DNA from: Selenomonas sp.
GTDB lineage: Bacteria; Bacillota; Negativicutes; Selenomonadales; Selenomonadaceae
Assembly (NCBI GenBank): GCA_022773585.1
Contig: JALEZZ010000069.1
Location: 18,124-82,123 of the forward strand
Direction of reading: 5' to 3'
DNA length: 64,000 nt
Positions within the stretch are counted from its first letter, which is position 1. Each line of letters opens with the position of its first letter. Below the pieces are notes generated by a model. The model saw only the letters and a list, made by a program, of their open reading frames with translations, made no database searches and was not told the origin of the DNA. The translations under genes and the position numbers were made by a program. Below, one piece after another: positions 1-8,054 of the stretch.

Positions 1-213
1 GAAGCCGCCGAGCGAGCGGAACGCCTGCTTTTCAAAGACGATGATGTCGTCGACGCAGGGATCCATTTCGACGATGCCGCGTGAAACGGGCTCGACGACC
101 CAGGTGATGCGGCAGTCCGGCCATTTGCGCTTGAGCTCGTAGCTGACGGGCAGGGCGTGGACGACGTCGCCGATGGAGCTGAGCTTGATGATGAGGATGT
201 TCTTGAGGTTCAT
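1..213 (-). CDS. Glycosyltransferase family 9 (heptosyltransferase-like), N-terminal fragment
   Basis: Only the first 71 codons lie in the window; the gene runs off the left edge. The start ATG (211-213) overlaps the stop of the upstream heptose adenylyltransferase gene by four bases (ATGA), so the two are translationally coupled. The N-terminus reads MNLKNILIIKLSSIGDVVHA and continues with a LPVSYELKRKWP segment, the classic first beta-strand and loop of GT9 enzymes (WaaC/WaaF type) that add heptose to lipid A core using ADP-heptose. The neighbouring genes make ADP-heptose, which fits. Which heptosyltransferase it is cannot be said from the fragment. Confidence 0.85.
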   Translation of the reverse strand, partial: MNLKNILIIKLSSIGDVVHALPVSYELKRKWPDCRITWVVEPVSRGIVEMDPCVDDIIVFEKQAFRSLGGF

Positions 214-692
214 CCGCGCTGTCCTTTCATTTCCTCTCGGATTTTTTCGATGACGTTCGTCGTGGAGCGTCCGGCGACAAGATCGACGAATTCGACGCGG
301 CCGCCGTAGGACTGGACGATTTTCGCTTCCGGCAGCGTATCGAGCGTGTAGTCGCCGCCCTTGACGTAGACGTCGGGGCGGACTTTGGCGATGATGGATT
401 CGGCGGTTTTCTCGCCAAAGAGAACGACGTAGTCAACGGATTTCAGCGCGCCGACGACTTCGGCGCGGTCGAGCTCGCTGTTGATGGGGCGCGTCGGGCC
501 CTTGTTCTCGCGCACGGAGGCGTCGGTGTTGAGGCCGAGGACGAGGACGTCGCCGAACGATTTCGCTTTCGCAAGGTAGCGGACGTGGCCGGCATGGAGG
601 ATGTCGAAGCAGCCGTTCGTGAAGACGATGCGGGCGCCGCCTGCGCGGAGGATGCGGCAGAGGTCGGTGATGTCATTTTGAGAAATCAGCAT
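210..692 (-). CDS. rfaE2: D-glycero-beta-D-manno-heptose 1-phosphate adenylyltransferase (stand-alone HldE C-domain)
   Basis: 160 residues. Transfers AMP from ATP to heptose 1-phosphate, making ADP-heptose for the lipopolysaccharide inner core; cytoplasmic. The nucleotidyltransferase signature is visible: TNGCFDILHAGHVRYL with the HxGH motif at residues 33-36, and GRSTTNVI near residue 142 (the ISTT-like motif). Length matches single-domain RfaE2 rather than the ~470-residue fused HldE. The partner kinase gene (2228-3232) lies 1.5 kb upstream on the same strand, separated by two nuclease-like genes and a repeat. It overlaps the downstream heptosyltransferase by four bases. Confidence 0.93.
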   Translation of the reverse strand: MLISQNDITDLCRILRAGGARIVFTNGCFDILHAGHVRYLAKAKSFGDVLVLGLNTDASVRENKGPTRPINSELDRAEVVGALKSVDYVVLFGEKTAESIIAKVRPDVYVKGGDYTLDTLPEAKIVQSYGGRVEFVDLVAGRSTTNVIEKIREEMKGQRG

Positions 693-719
693 AGATAAAA
701 TCCTTTCGTATCTCGAACC

Positions 720-1298
720 TCATACGTATTTGTCGATTCCTTTGAAAATATCTGCCACTTGAACGTGGAAGTCGTCGGAAAGGGAGACGGGGATTTCTGT
801 GCGCACGCTGTGTCGTTCTTCTTCTTCCATGCGCTCGAGATCCCAAGCATCATACTCAGTATAGACTTCGTCCAGACGAAACTGGCCGTCATGCCCCAGA
901 TAGACCTCGACGTTTTTCCCGAGGGGCGTGACGAGCCAGTATTCTTTCACGCCAGCCGCTGCATAGTGCTGCATTTTTGCGCCGCGATCGTTCCGCATGG
1001 TGGATGGCGAAAGGACTTCGACGACGAGGTCCGGAGCGCCATGGACGCCGTCGCGATGGATTTTGGAGGCATCGCAGACAATCATGGCATCGGGCACGTA
1101 GTGATTTTCTTCGTCGAGGAAAAGATCCATGCCGTCCATGATGGCCGTGCAGGATTTTCCGTCCAGATAGTTCGCAAAAATGCGATAGATGTTGGCCGCT
1201 ACAAAATTGTGCCCGGCGCGCGGGCGCGGCGACATGGAATAGATTTTCCCGTCGATGAGCTCCGTCACGGGCAGGTCGGTGCGTGCAAGGTTGTCCAT
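720..1298 (-). CDS. Uma2 family protein (DUF820, PD-(D/E)XK nuclease fold)
   Basis: 192 residues from the ATG at 1298, which has AGGAG ten bases upstream; a GTG at 1307 in the same frame is an alternative. The pattern LIDGKIYSMSP at the N-terminus, YVPDAMIVCD and the PDLVVEVLSPST block followed by KMQHYAAAGVKEYWLV are typical of Uma2/DUF820 proteins, predicted PD-(D/E)XK restriction-endonuclease-like enzymes of unknown substrate. Catalytic-site candidates are the Asp in YVPD and the E-x-L in VEVLS. It sits between the heptose kinase and adenylyltransferase genes, an unrelated context, which suggests a later insertion. Confidence 0.85.
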   Translation of the reverse strand: MDNLARTDLPVTELIDGKIYSMSPRPRAGHNFVAANIYRIFANYLDGKSCTAIMDGMDLFLDEENHYVPDAMIVCDASKIHRDGVHGAPDLVVEVLSPSTMRNDRGAKMQHYAAAGVKEYWLVTPLGKNVEVYLGHDGQFRLDEVYTEYDAWDLERMEEEERHSVRTEIPVSLSDDFHVQVADIFKGIDKYV

Positions 1299-1344
1299 GA
1301 AAATCACTCTCCTTTCGTGGGCGCGAAGATGGGCTAGCGGTCGC

Positions 1345-1492
1345 GGCTACGGGGCGAGGGCAACGAAAACAACGCTGCTGCGGACTTGCCCGGTAGATGA
1401 AAAAAGGACTCTTCTCACTACTTGTTTGGTCGATAAATAAAAACCAGTCGTACCATCCGCACAGCTAAAAGTTTTCTTATGCCCTCGCCCCT
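1345..1492. repeat. Inverted repeat between Uma2 and DUF559 genes
   Basis: GGGCGAGGGCA near 1351 and its complement TGCCCTCGCCC near 1480 bracket about 118 bases of AT-richer DNA in the 1299-1532 gap. A GCGGTCGCG motif just left of it (about 1339) also flanks the palindromic-core element at 43.1 kb. No gene is seen in this gap. Confidence 0.4.
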
Positions 1493-1532
1493 TCGCCCGA
1501 AGTTGGGGAAGATGTCGCGAAGCGGGGAGCAG

Positions 1533-1928
1533 CTACATCGCATCGCTGCCGATACGGCCGTGGATATGCGGGCTCGCGATTGCTTGTTCGATGATGGTGC
1601 AGACATCTTGGAAGTGGTTCTGGATGTCGCGATTCGTCAGGCGCAGGACGCGGAAGCCTTGTTTTCTGAGGTAGCTGTCGCGGCGTTCGTCGTGGTTATA
1701 GGCGTCATCGTCAGCATGAGATTCGCCGTCGAGTTCGAGGATGAGGCGATGTTCGTAGCAGATGAAATCAACGATGTAAGGGCCAATGGGCTTCTGCCGT
1801 TGGAATTTCCAAGGAGATGTTCGTAGATAATCGTACCAGAGATGGCGTTCTGGAGGCGTCATGCTGTGGCGGAGGGATTTGGCACGACGAGCCGCGAAGG
1901 ATGTGTAGCGGTATTCGTGTTTTTTCAA
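1533..1928 (-). CDS. DUF559 endonuclease-domain protein, copy 1
   Basis: 131 residues, TTG start preceded by a GGAGGGG Shine-Dalgarno. The segment MTPPERHLWYDYLR, then PIGPYIVDFICYEHRLILEL, then DGESH is diagnostic of the DUF559 family (very-short-patch-repair-like PD-(D/E)XK fold; D in IVDF and E-x-D in LELD are the presumed catalytic residues). Function of these lone proteins is not established. A clear paralogue with the same plan is at 27916-28305. It is one of two nuclease-like genes inserted between the two heptose genes. Confidence 0.88.
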   Translation of the reverse strand: MKKHEYRYTSFAARRAKSLRHSMTPPERHLWYDYLRTSPWKFQRQKPIGPYIVDFICYEHRLILELDGESHADDDAYNHDERRDSYLRKQGFRVLRLTNRDIQNHFQDVCTIIEQAIASPHIHGRIGSDAM

Positions 1929-1984
1929 GGAGAACCCCTCCTATGTTCTTCTTTCACAGAAGACAATCGAGCAGATAGACAGGG

Positions 1985-2103
1985 CCTACCTCCGACACCC
2001 TTTCCGCCCCTTCGGGGCACCTTCCCCTGAGGGGAAGGCTCGGGGAGGCTCTCCCTCAGGGAGAGCTGTCACCGTAGGTGACTGAGAGGGTGTCGGAGGT
2101 AGG
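1985..2103. repeat. Modular palindromic repeat (tail-outward arrangement)
   Basis: Perfect 17-base terminal inverted repeats, CCTACCTCCGACACCCT at 1985 and its complement ending at 2103, enclose three hairpins (CCCCTTCGGGG, CTTCCCCTGAGGGGAAG, CTCTCCCTCAGGGAGAG) and an ACCGTAGGTGA hairpin. This is the same pair of half-modules as at 3.3 kb but joined in the opposite order. Confidence 0.8.
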
Positions 2104-2227
2104 ACGTAAAAGCCACGTCGAATGTTTTCTGCGAAGACGTTCCTGGGCGGGTGGCGCAAAGAAAGAAACCTGCGGCGCAAGCCGATTGGGGGCTGGTGGT
2201 GGGGCGCACATCCGCGCTGGCGGGCGT

Positions 2228-3232
2228 TTATGCTTCGCCGACGGCTTTCTTGAGTTCTTCTGCGCTGACGGTGGCGGTGCCGAGCTTGCGGACGGCGATG
2301 CCGCTGGCGTAGTTGCTGAGCCTTGCGGCGTCGCTTGGCGCGATGCCGGCGGCGAGGGCGAGGATGACGGCGCTGACGCAGGTGTCGCCGGCGCCGGAGA
2401 CGTCGTAGACTTCGCTCTTGTCGGTGACGGGGATGTCGCTCACGCTGCCGTCTTTTTCGACGAGGACCATGCCGAGTTCGCCGCGCGTGACGAGGACGCC
2501 GTCGGCGCCGAGTTCTTCGAGGAGTTCGCGGCCGGCGGCATAGATGGCGGGGGCATCAGGGAGCTCGCGGCCGACGGCGGCGGCGAGTTCGGCGTCGTTC
2601 TGCTTGACGTAGCCGATGCCGGGGAAGCGGTGGATGCCGTAGCGCGAGTCGACGATGCTCGGGATGTCGTGCTCTCTTGCGTAGCCGATGAGTTTGCCTT
2701 TGACGGCCTCGGTGATGGTGCCTGCGCCGTAGTCGGAGAGGACGATGCCGTCGGTCTCGGGGAGGACGCCATCGAGGTAGCGGAGCATGGCGGCTTCGGT
2801 GGCGCGGCTCATGGGCGCGTGGCTCTCGCGGTCGAGGCGGACGATCTGCTGGCTGACGGTCGCACGGCCGCCCGCGATGATGCGGGTTTTCGAGATGGTC
2901 GGACGCTCGGCGTCGCGCAGGAGGCCGGTGGTATCGACGCCGGCGTTCTCGAGCACGGAAGAGATGCCGTCGGCCTGCCGGTCGTCGCCGACGAGGCCGA
3001 CAGCGGTGACTTTGCCGCCGAGGGTCGCGCAGTTGTGGACGACGTTCGCCGCGCCGCCCGCGATGATTTTTTCGCCTGCCTGCTCGAGCACGAGCACGGG
3101 GGCTTCGCGCGAGATGCGCGAGATGCGGCCGTCGATGTAGACGTCAGCGACCATGTCGCCGATAACGAGGATGCGGCGGCCTTGAAATTTCGCAATGAGC
3201 GGCGCGAGAACGGCCTTCTGCTCTTTTTGCAT
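2228..3232 (-). CDS. rfaE1: D-glycero-beta-D-manno-heptose-7-phosphate kinase (HldE N-domain)
   Basis: 334 residues, PfkB/ribokinase family. Phosphorylates heptose 7-phosphate at C1 using ATP, the step before adenylylation, in ADP-heptose synthesis. Visible: RILVIGDMVADVYIDG at the N-terminus, the GGAANVVHNCATLGG substrate-binding segment, and the DVSGAGDT ATP/anion-hole motif with catalytic Asp near residue 281. Length equals the kinase half of fused HldE, so here the two activities are on separate genes. ATG is preceded by AAAGGA. The adenylyltransferase lies downstream on the same strand after two inserted genes. Confidence 0.93.
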   Translation of the reverse strand: MQKEQKAVLAPLIAKFQGRRILVIGDMVADVYIDGRISRISREAPVLVLEQAGEKIIAGGAANVVHNCATLGGKVTAVGLVGDDRQADGISSVLENAGVDTTGLLRDAERPTISKTRIIAGGRATVSQQIVRLDRESHAPMSRATEAAMLRYLDGVLPETDGIVLSDYGAGTITEAVKGKLIGYAREHDIPSIVDSRYGIHRFPGIGYVKQNDAELAAAVGRELPDAPAIYAAGRELLEELGADGVLVTRGELGMVLVEKDGSVSDIPVTDKSEVYDVSGAGDTCVSAVILALAAGIAPSDAARLSNYASGIAVRKLGTATVSAEELKKAVGEA

Positions 3233-3270
3233 GAAAATGAAGTCCTTTCGTTAGAAAAACGATGTGCATT

Positions 3271-3456
3271 GGCTCCCTCCCAGAGGGAGCTGTCAGCGAA
3301 GCTGACTGAGGGAGTGTCGAAGGTAGTGCAAAACAGGTCGATGGATTGCAATCTGCGAAGACGTACCTTCGCAAATACAATCGAATGAATTGTCAGTTCC
3401 TACCTTCGACACTCCCTCCGACCCCTTCGGGGCCACCTCCCTCTGAGAGGGAGGCT
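3271..3456. repeat. Modular palindromic repeat, complete element
   Basis: Left module: GGCTCCCTC hairpin, TGTCAGCGAAGCTGAC hairpin, GAGGGAGTGTCGAAGGTAG tail. Centre about 80 bases with a CTGCGAAG/CTTCGCA hairpin. Right module: CCTACCTTCGACACTCCCTC, CCCCTTCGGGG hairpin, CCTCCCTCTGAGAGGGAGG hairpin. The ends are complementary, so the whole can fold as one long stem. Located between the heptose kinase and LptD-like genes. Confidence 0.85.
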
Positions 3457-3465
3457 AAAAAACAA

Positions 3466-5046
3466 TTACCACGGCGTGAACTGCCACGAGACTTTCCAGG
3501 TGCTCTGCTTCGAGCGGTAGCGCAGGATGAGCTGGGAGCAGTGGAGGTCGTGGAACCAGTAGTAGTCGACGTCGTGCATCTCGCCTTCCTGCGCGTCCCA
3601 CTCCATCGCGACCATGAAGCGGTCGAGGTCGGTCATCTGGTAGCTGACGCCGGCCTGGATTTTCTGCGTGTAGTCGTCGAGGTCGTAGTCGAAGAGCGAG
3701 TTCTGCGTGTTGTTCTTGCGATAGCCATAAGCCGTGTAGGCGTACCAGCGGTCGTCGAATTTGTGCAGCAGCGCCGTGTCGGCCCAGAGGCCTTTCGTCG
3801 TCGAGTCGTCGTAGCTTTCTTTCGTGATTTCGTAGCCGCCGCCGAGCGTCATGACCCAGGTCTTGTGGAACCAGATCGGGTTGCGCCAGAGGCTGAAGAC
3901 ATAGTGCTGATGCGTACTTTCGATGCCGGTCTTCTGGCTCTGCCAGCGGCCGATGGAGTATTCGAGGCCATAGTTGAGCGGCGTTCCCGTGATGGGGTGC
4001 GAGTACTGCCAGTCAAATTCCGGCTTGCGCTTGATCCAGTTCTGGTCGCCGTCTTCGTAGTAGCCGTAGCGCAGGCGGTAGGCACCGGCGCCGACGGACG
4101 ACCAGCAGAGCTCGGCATGGCCGCGGCCGCCGCGCTTCTGCATGAGTTTTCCGACATACGAGGCATCGATCCGGTTCGCGACAGGGCGGTGGAGCTCTTC
4201 GCGCAGCCAGATGCCGTCATCCTGGTCGTAGCCGATGCGCGGGATCCAGTCGCGATCCGGATTTTCTTCGCCGGCCTTCGTGACGTGGCGGCGCTTGCGG
4301 GCGATGACGTTGCCCTTCAAAAGGAATTTCGCATGCTCGTAGATGGTCTCCTTGTTCGGCCAGTACTCGATGCGCTTGGCGTAGATGGCGTAGTCAGGAT
4401 GCAGCGCGCCGCACTTCGTCGAGGTGCCGTCATGGATGACGATGTGGTCGGGGTAGAATTCGAACTTCTTGCCCGTGACGTACTGGTGGTCGATCTTGCC
4501 CTTCGCCTCGTCCATCGAGCCCGTCTTCGCGCCATAGCGGTAAAAGGCCTTGTAGCCGTTGAGCTCGACGCGCGACTGGCCCGGCGTGACCTGGATCATG
4601 TGCGCGTGGCCCGGCAGCTCGACCTGCTCTTTTACGAGGTTGCCCGTCATGGAGTCCGGCGTCTCGAAGAGATGGCCGTCCGCCTGCAGGACGTGGACTT
4701 TGCCGACGGCAGAAAATTCGCCCGTCGTCTGGTCATACGTGAGCTCGTCGCCTTCGAATGTCGTCGGCGCGGCTTTCGTCTTGTCCGCCATGTCGTAGGG
4801 ATAGCGCAGGTGCTGCTGCATGTCGGCCGCGTCCTTTGCCACCTGGATCTGCGCGTCCGACCAGCGGTTCTCGCGCTCGTTGCGGCGCAAGTTCTCGATG
4901 AAGTCGAGCCGGTCCGCGCCCGCATCGCTCGTGTTGCGGAACTCCGCCGAAGCGACACCGGGATTCCCGAGCAGGGCGCACGGCAGCGCCGCCGCAGCGA
5001 TCAGGCTGAGGCAGAGCGGGATGCGATATGGGAAAAGAAGTTTCAT
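3466..5046 (-). CDS. LptD-like outer-membrane beta-barrel protein
   Basis: About 526 residues from MKLLFPYRIP (start 5046, GGAG about 11 bases upstream; an in-frame ATG at 5073 would add nine residues). A signal peptide with a hydrophobic core (LSLIAAAALPCALL) is followed near residue 80-250 by an OstA/LptA-like jellyroll region (FEGDELTYDQTTGEFSAVGK, repeated VxxxDG patterns) and then by a tyrosine/tryptophan-rich C-terminal half with alternating strands, ending WQFTPW with a terminal aromatic, as expected of an outer-membrane barrel. By this plan it resembles the lipopolysaccharide export protein LptD, but it is shorter than the ~780 residues of proteobacterial LptD. It is next to ADP-heptose genes. 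The exact role is inference. Confidence 0.65.
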   Translation of the reverse strand: MKLLFPYRIPLCLSLIAAAALPCALLGNPGVASAEFRNTSDAGADRLDFIENLRRNERENRWSDAQIQVAKDAADMQQHLRYPYDMADKTKAAPTTFEGDELTYDQTTGEFSAVGKVHVLQADGHLFETPDSMTGNLVKEQVELPGHAHMIQVTPGQSRVELNGYKAFYRYGAKTGSMDEAKGKIDHQYVTGKKFEFYPDHIVIHDGTSTKCGALHPDYAIYAKRIEYWPNKETIYEHAKFLLKGNVIARKRRHVTKAGEENPDRDWIPRIGYDQDDGIWLREELHRPVANRIDASYVGKLMQKRGGRGHAELCWSSVGAGAYRLRYGYYEDGDQNWIKRKPEFDWQYSHPITGTPLNYGLEYSIGRWQSQKTGIESTHQHYVFSLWRNPIWFHKTWVMTLGGGYEITKESYDDSTTKGLWADTALLHKFDDRWYAYTAYGYRKNNTQNSLFDYDLDDYTQKIQAGVSYQMTDLDRFMVAMEWDAQEGEMHDVDYYWFHDLHCSQLILRYRSKQSTWKVSWQFTPW

Positions 5047-5166
5047 TTGTTGGTTTGCTCCTGTCTCCATCAAAATATTACTTTCATTTTATAACATCGA
5101 GGGTGCTGATGCAATAAGAAACGGCCGCGCATGCCGCGCAGCCGTCTGCTGTAAAATCCGATGCGT

Positions 5167-6099
5167 TTACTTTGCGAGCGTCGTCGTGACGCCGTAGAGC
5201 ATGGTGTCGCCCGTCGTCTCGATGTACATCTCCGTGCCGGCCGGCAGGTCGATGTCCTTGCCCTTGACGAAGGCGCCGCCGATGATGCCGATGGGGCCGA
5301 GGATGACGATGCCTGCGAGGCTTGCGCCTGCCGCCATCGCGTACTGCTTCATTTCCTCTTTCGCCTCTTCACCGACGTAGGCGTCGACGATGGTGCCGTC
5401 CATCGACTTCACCTTGTAGTCCGTGAGCTCGAGCTTCGCGTTGCGGCCGAAGTTGCGCGCCTGCTGGACTTTCTCGACGACGGCCGTGCCCGGCTCGCCC
5501 TTCGCGAAGATCAGGCGGCCATCGACGATGACGTCATCCGCGACCGTGAAATGCACCGTGTCGCCCTTCTTCACGTTCTTGCTCGTGACTTCCTCGGCAA
5601 GCGCGACTTTGACGAGCGTGTTCGCCGCGACGGACGTCTGCTCGATCGGCAGCTGGTTCTCGCCAAAGGCGAAGTCCGCGAGCGCGCGGATGCGCTTCGT
5701 GTACGTGCCCTCGCTCGTCTTGCCCGAGAGCTCCGTCTCCATGTCCGTCACGCGCTGCTGCACCGGCGTCGCGCTGACTTCGTGACGAATCGTCCACTCG
5801 ATGCCGTTGAGCTCGGCGAGAATCGACGGCGTTGCGCCATTGACATACATGCTGTTGTAAATGGCGTTCGTGCGCGCCATCATCGAGCCCGTACGGTGCT
5901 TGCCGTCATAGTCTTTCTCAAGCTTGTTGATGCGCTCCATGATCGCGCCCGTCTGCGGCTGGCCGTACGTGTCTTCCTCGCACTGCTCGAGCTTCGCCTG
6001 CACCGTTTCCGGCGTGGCCGCGACGGCCGGGCTCATCGTCGAGACGAGGAACGTCAAAGACACGAACGCGCTCATCGCCTTCTTCCAAAAGGTTGTCAT
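5167..6099 (-). CDS. Secreted protein of unknown function with C-terminal membrane or glycine-rich segment
   Basis: 310 residues from MTTFWKKAMS; the start is fixed by an AGGAGG ten bases upstream, so upstream in-frame ATGs are not used. A Sec signal peptide (VSLTFLVSTMSPAVAATP, cleavage after AVA) is clear. The mature part has an alpha-helical N-terminal half with paired repeats of the form MxRxNxL/MxxRxxA, then a beta-rich domain (KGDTVHFTVADDVIVDGRLI, FAKGEPGTAVVEKV) and near residue 270 a hydrophobic glycine-rich stretch (AAGASLAGIVILGPIGIIGG). I do not recognise a characterised family. It lies directly upstream of the LptD-like gene on the same strand and could share its envelope role. 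Confidence 0.7.
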   Translation of the reverse strand: MTTFWKKAMSAFVSLTFLVSTMSPAVAATPETVQAKLEQCEEDTYGQPQTGAIMERINKLEKDYDGKHRTGSMMARTNAIYNSMYVNGATPSILAELNGIEWTIRHEVSATPVQQRVTDMETELSGKTSEGTYTKRIRALADFAFGENQLPIEQTSVAANTLVKVALAEEVTSKNVKKGDTVHFTVADDVIVDGRLIFAKGEPGTAVVEKVQQARNFGRNAKLELTDYKVKSMDGTIVDAYVGEEAKEEMKQYAMAAGASLAGIVILGPIGIIGGAFVKGKDIDLPAGTEMYIETTGDTMLYGVTTTLAK

Positions 6100-6196
6100 G
6101 GGAAGGTACCTCCTCTGAAAAAATTGTTCTCTGGCCGTTACATTCGAGGGAAAATGGAAAAATCCTGCTTTTCGCACCCGCGGAAGAAACGTTCTG

Positions 6197-7186
6197 CTAC
6201 TTGTTTTGACTTGCAGGGGACTCCCCCCGCCCTTCGGGCCCTTCCCCCCTCAATGAGGGGGGCTGAAGAGTGGCAGTATGCGCCTCCTGATATACGCTCT
6301 GCTTCGTCTCCTCCGCATGCCCCATGTCGGGTTCGGGGTGGATGAGGACGTCGAACGTGCCGAATTCGGCGCGGATTTTCTGCTCGATCTCGTCGCAGAC
6401 GGCGTGGACTCTCGCAAGGTGCATGTTGCCGTCGAAGAGGATGTGGACGTCTAAAAGCTTGTACGAGCCGGATTTCCGCGTGCGCAGGCAGTGCCAGCCG
6501 CGCACTTCGGGGATTTCGTCGAAGATGGCGCCGATGCGCGCCTCGTCTTCCGCGGGCAGGCTTTCATCTGTGAGCTCGCGCGTCGATTCGACGACCATGC
6601 GCCACCCGGCGCGGAAGATGATGCCCGCGACGAAGATGGCGATGACGGGGTCGAGCCACGCCCAGCCCGTCAGCTGCATCAAGAGCAGGCCGATGAGGAC
6701 GCCGACTGACGTCCAGATGTCGGCCGTCAGGTGCAGGCCGTCCGCTTCGAGCGCCTGCGAGCCCGTGATTTTCGCAACATGCAGCAGCCGCCGCGAGACG
6801 GCGAAGTTCACGATGATCGCGACAATCATGATGGCGATGCCGTAGCTGAGCGTCTCGGGCACCTCGCCCGACGCGAATTTGCCCACCGCCTCGTAGACGA
6901 TGCCGATGGCCGCGCCGACAATGAGCAGCGCCTCGACGGCCGCCGAAAGGTTTTCATATTTCCCATGACCGTAGTCGTGCTCGAGGTCGGGCGGCGCGTC
7001 GGATTTGCGCACGGCCCAGAACGCGATGAGTGCCGCGATGAGGTCCGTGCCCGAATGGAGCGCCTCCGAGATGAGGCTGACGGCGCCGACGTAGAGCCCG
7101 ACGATGAGCTTCAATATGACGAGCGTCGTATTTGAAAAAATGGACAGCCATGCTGTCCGGTGTTTGAGTGCTGCTGTTTCCGACAT
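6197..7186 (-). CDS. Cation diffusion facilitator family transporter with repeat-encoded C-terminus
   Basis: 329 residues. Exports divalent metal (Zn, Mn, Fe or Co) across the inner membrane by proton antiport. Six membrane segments; transmembrane metal-site residues appear as SEALHSGTDL (H and D in helix 2) and EADGLHLTADIW (D and H/D in helix 5). The HDYGHGKYENLS loop is typical. The cytoplasmic domain (about residues 215-295) has the usual DVHILFD strand and histidines. The last ~20 codons (QPPSLRGEGPEGRGESP) lie inside a palindromic repeat (6215-6264), so the natural stop was probably lost when the repeat arrived. Metal specificity cannot be told. Confidence 0.9.
   Translation of the reverse strand: MSETAALKHRTAWLSIFSNTTLVILKLIVGLYVGAVSLISEALHSGTDLIAALIAFWAVRKSDAPPDLEHDYGHGKYENLSAAVEALLIVGAAIGIVYEAVGKFASGEVPETLSYGIAIMIVAIIVNFAVSRRLLHVAKITGSQALEADGLHLTADIWTSVGVLIGLLLMQLTGWAWLDPVIAIFVAGIIFRAGWRMVVESTRELTDESLPAEDEARIGAIFDEIPEVRGWHCLRTRKSGSYKLLDVHILFDGNMHLARVHAVCDEIEQKIRAEFGTFDVLIHPEPDMGHAEETKQSVYQEAHTATLQPPSLRGEGPEGRGESPASQNK
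6215..6264. repeat. Half-module of the palindromic repeat inside a coding end
   Basis: Contains CAGGGGACTCCCCCCGCC, a CCCTTCGGGC hairpin and CCCCCCTCAATGAGGGGGG. It encodes residues about 307-324 of the cation transporter. A CGCACCCGCGGAAG half-hairpin shared with 32.3 and 34.5 kb lies just outside at 6174-6187. Confidence 0.8.
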
Positions 7187-7261
7187 AAAAAGCGCCTCCC
7201 ATCGCGCATTTCGAGTCGCGGTAAAATTCTTGTAAAACCTGAAAACACTCTGAAAATCTGC

Positions 7262-7386
7262 TGGACAATTCGCCCCGCAGGTGCTATGATGAAGCTAGTC
7301 GGGAAACCGACCTACTCAAAAGCACTTATTTTATTTGTTCTTGCTTTTCTTTGGGGACGCTGCAGATTCTGCAGCGTCTTTTTTTC
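7262..7386 (+). ncRNA. Candidate ~90-nt small RNA with own promoter and terminator
   Basis: TGGACA (7262-7267), 17-base spacer and TATGAT (7285-7290) form a good sigma-A promoter. The transcript would start near 7297 and end at a strong terminator (GACGCTGCAG, 356-365 of the 7 kb line, pairing with CTGCAGCGTC, then seven T). A 36-codon frame from ATG 7288/7291 overlaps it (hydrophobic KALILFVLAFLW) but lacks a ribosome-binding site. It lies between the divergent-looking ends of the transporter leader and a secreted-protein gene. Role unknown; an antisense or free small RNA are both possible. Confidence 0.45.
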
Positions 7387-7448
7387 AGCAGACGCTTAGC
7401 GGTCGCTGATGCAGAATGGGACGGCGAAGCCAGCACATTCTGCAATCC

Positions 7449-7916
7449 TTAATTCCCGTCCCCTGCATCGTCGTCAGCGCCGTCGTCATCGACAGGCGCT
7501 GGTGCCGGCTTCGGCGCTGGCGCCGGCAGGGCACCGTGCGGCAGGTCGTCGTAGATGAAATCCACGATGCGCCGCATCGGCGAGGAAACGGCGTAAGGAT
7601 GGAGCACGCCGTCCGCGCCGCTCTTTGACAGCACGGTCTTCGTGTCATAGGCGAGGACTTCCGAAGACAGAATCCGGTAGGTGGCGTTTCCGCGGTCGAA
7701 ATGCATCGTATAGCGGAACATGCGGTTGCGGTCCGCCTTGATGACCGCGATGACCGCGTTGCATGCGGCCGTCGACTCGTAGTTCACCGAGCCCGCATCG
7801 ACGTAGTAGCCCGTGTAGTCGTTCGCATCCACGAAGCGCATGTCCTCGGCCGAGCACACCTCGGCAGAGAGCAGGAGCAGCGCCCCGAGCACGAGCCCCA
7901 CCATCTGTCTGAGCAT
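7449..7916 (-). CDS. Small secreted protein with proline/acidic tail
   Basis: 155 residues from MLRQMVGLVLG (AAGGTG nine bases upstream; a longer in-frame start at 7961 lacks support). Signal peptide VGLVLGALLLLSAEVCSAED. The mature part begins MRFVDANDYTGYYVDAGSV, reminiscent of Negativicute secreted proteins of the 'surface-adhesin E-like' type that start with a YYVD-x-x-S strand, and ends in an Ala-Pro-Lys repeat followed by an Asp/Gly-rich tail (DDDGADDDAGDGN). The family assignment is weak; function unknown. Confidence 0.7.
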   Translation of the reverse strand: MLRQMVGLVLGALLLLSAEVCSAEDMRFVDANDYTGYYVDAGSVNYESTAACNAVIAVIKADRNRMFRYTMHFDRGNATYRILSSEVLAYDTKTVLSKSGADGVLHPYAVSSPMRRIVDFIYDDLPHGALPAPAPKPAPAPVDDDGADDDAGDGN

Positions 7917-8014
7917 CCTTTCACCTTCCACTTTCCTGACAACTTGCAAAATCATATACATTCCATTGTATGGCAGGGGATTTTGATTGTCAACCGTGGA
8001 AGGGGAATCCGGAT

Positions 8015-8041
8015 AAAAAAGGCTCCCTCTGCGAGGGAGCC
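8015..8041 (-). terminator. Terminator of the chemotaxis receptor gene
   Basis: GGCTCCCTC-TGC-GAGGGAGCC hairpin (8021-8041) followed on the minus strand by six T, 14 bases after the stop codon at 8055. Confidence 0.85.
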
Positions 8042-8054
8042 TGACAAAATCTGC

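Noticed and set aside
2078..3388. Long open frame on the plus strand opposite the heptose kinase
   Set aside because: It is the complement of a well-conserved PfkB gene; its Ala/Asp/Gly-rich product is an artefact of high-GC codon use.
7409..7478. Apparent inverted repeat GATGCAG...GGGACGG / CCGTCCC...CTGCATC
   Set aside because: The right arm lies within the coding end of the secreted protein and arms have unequal spacing; probably chance.
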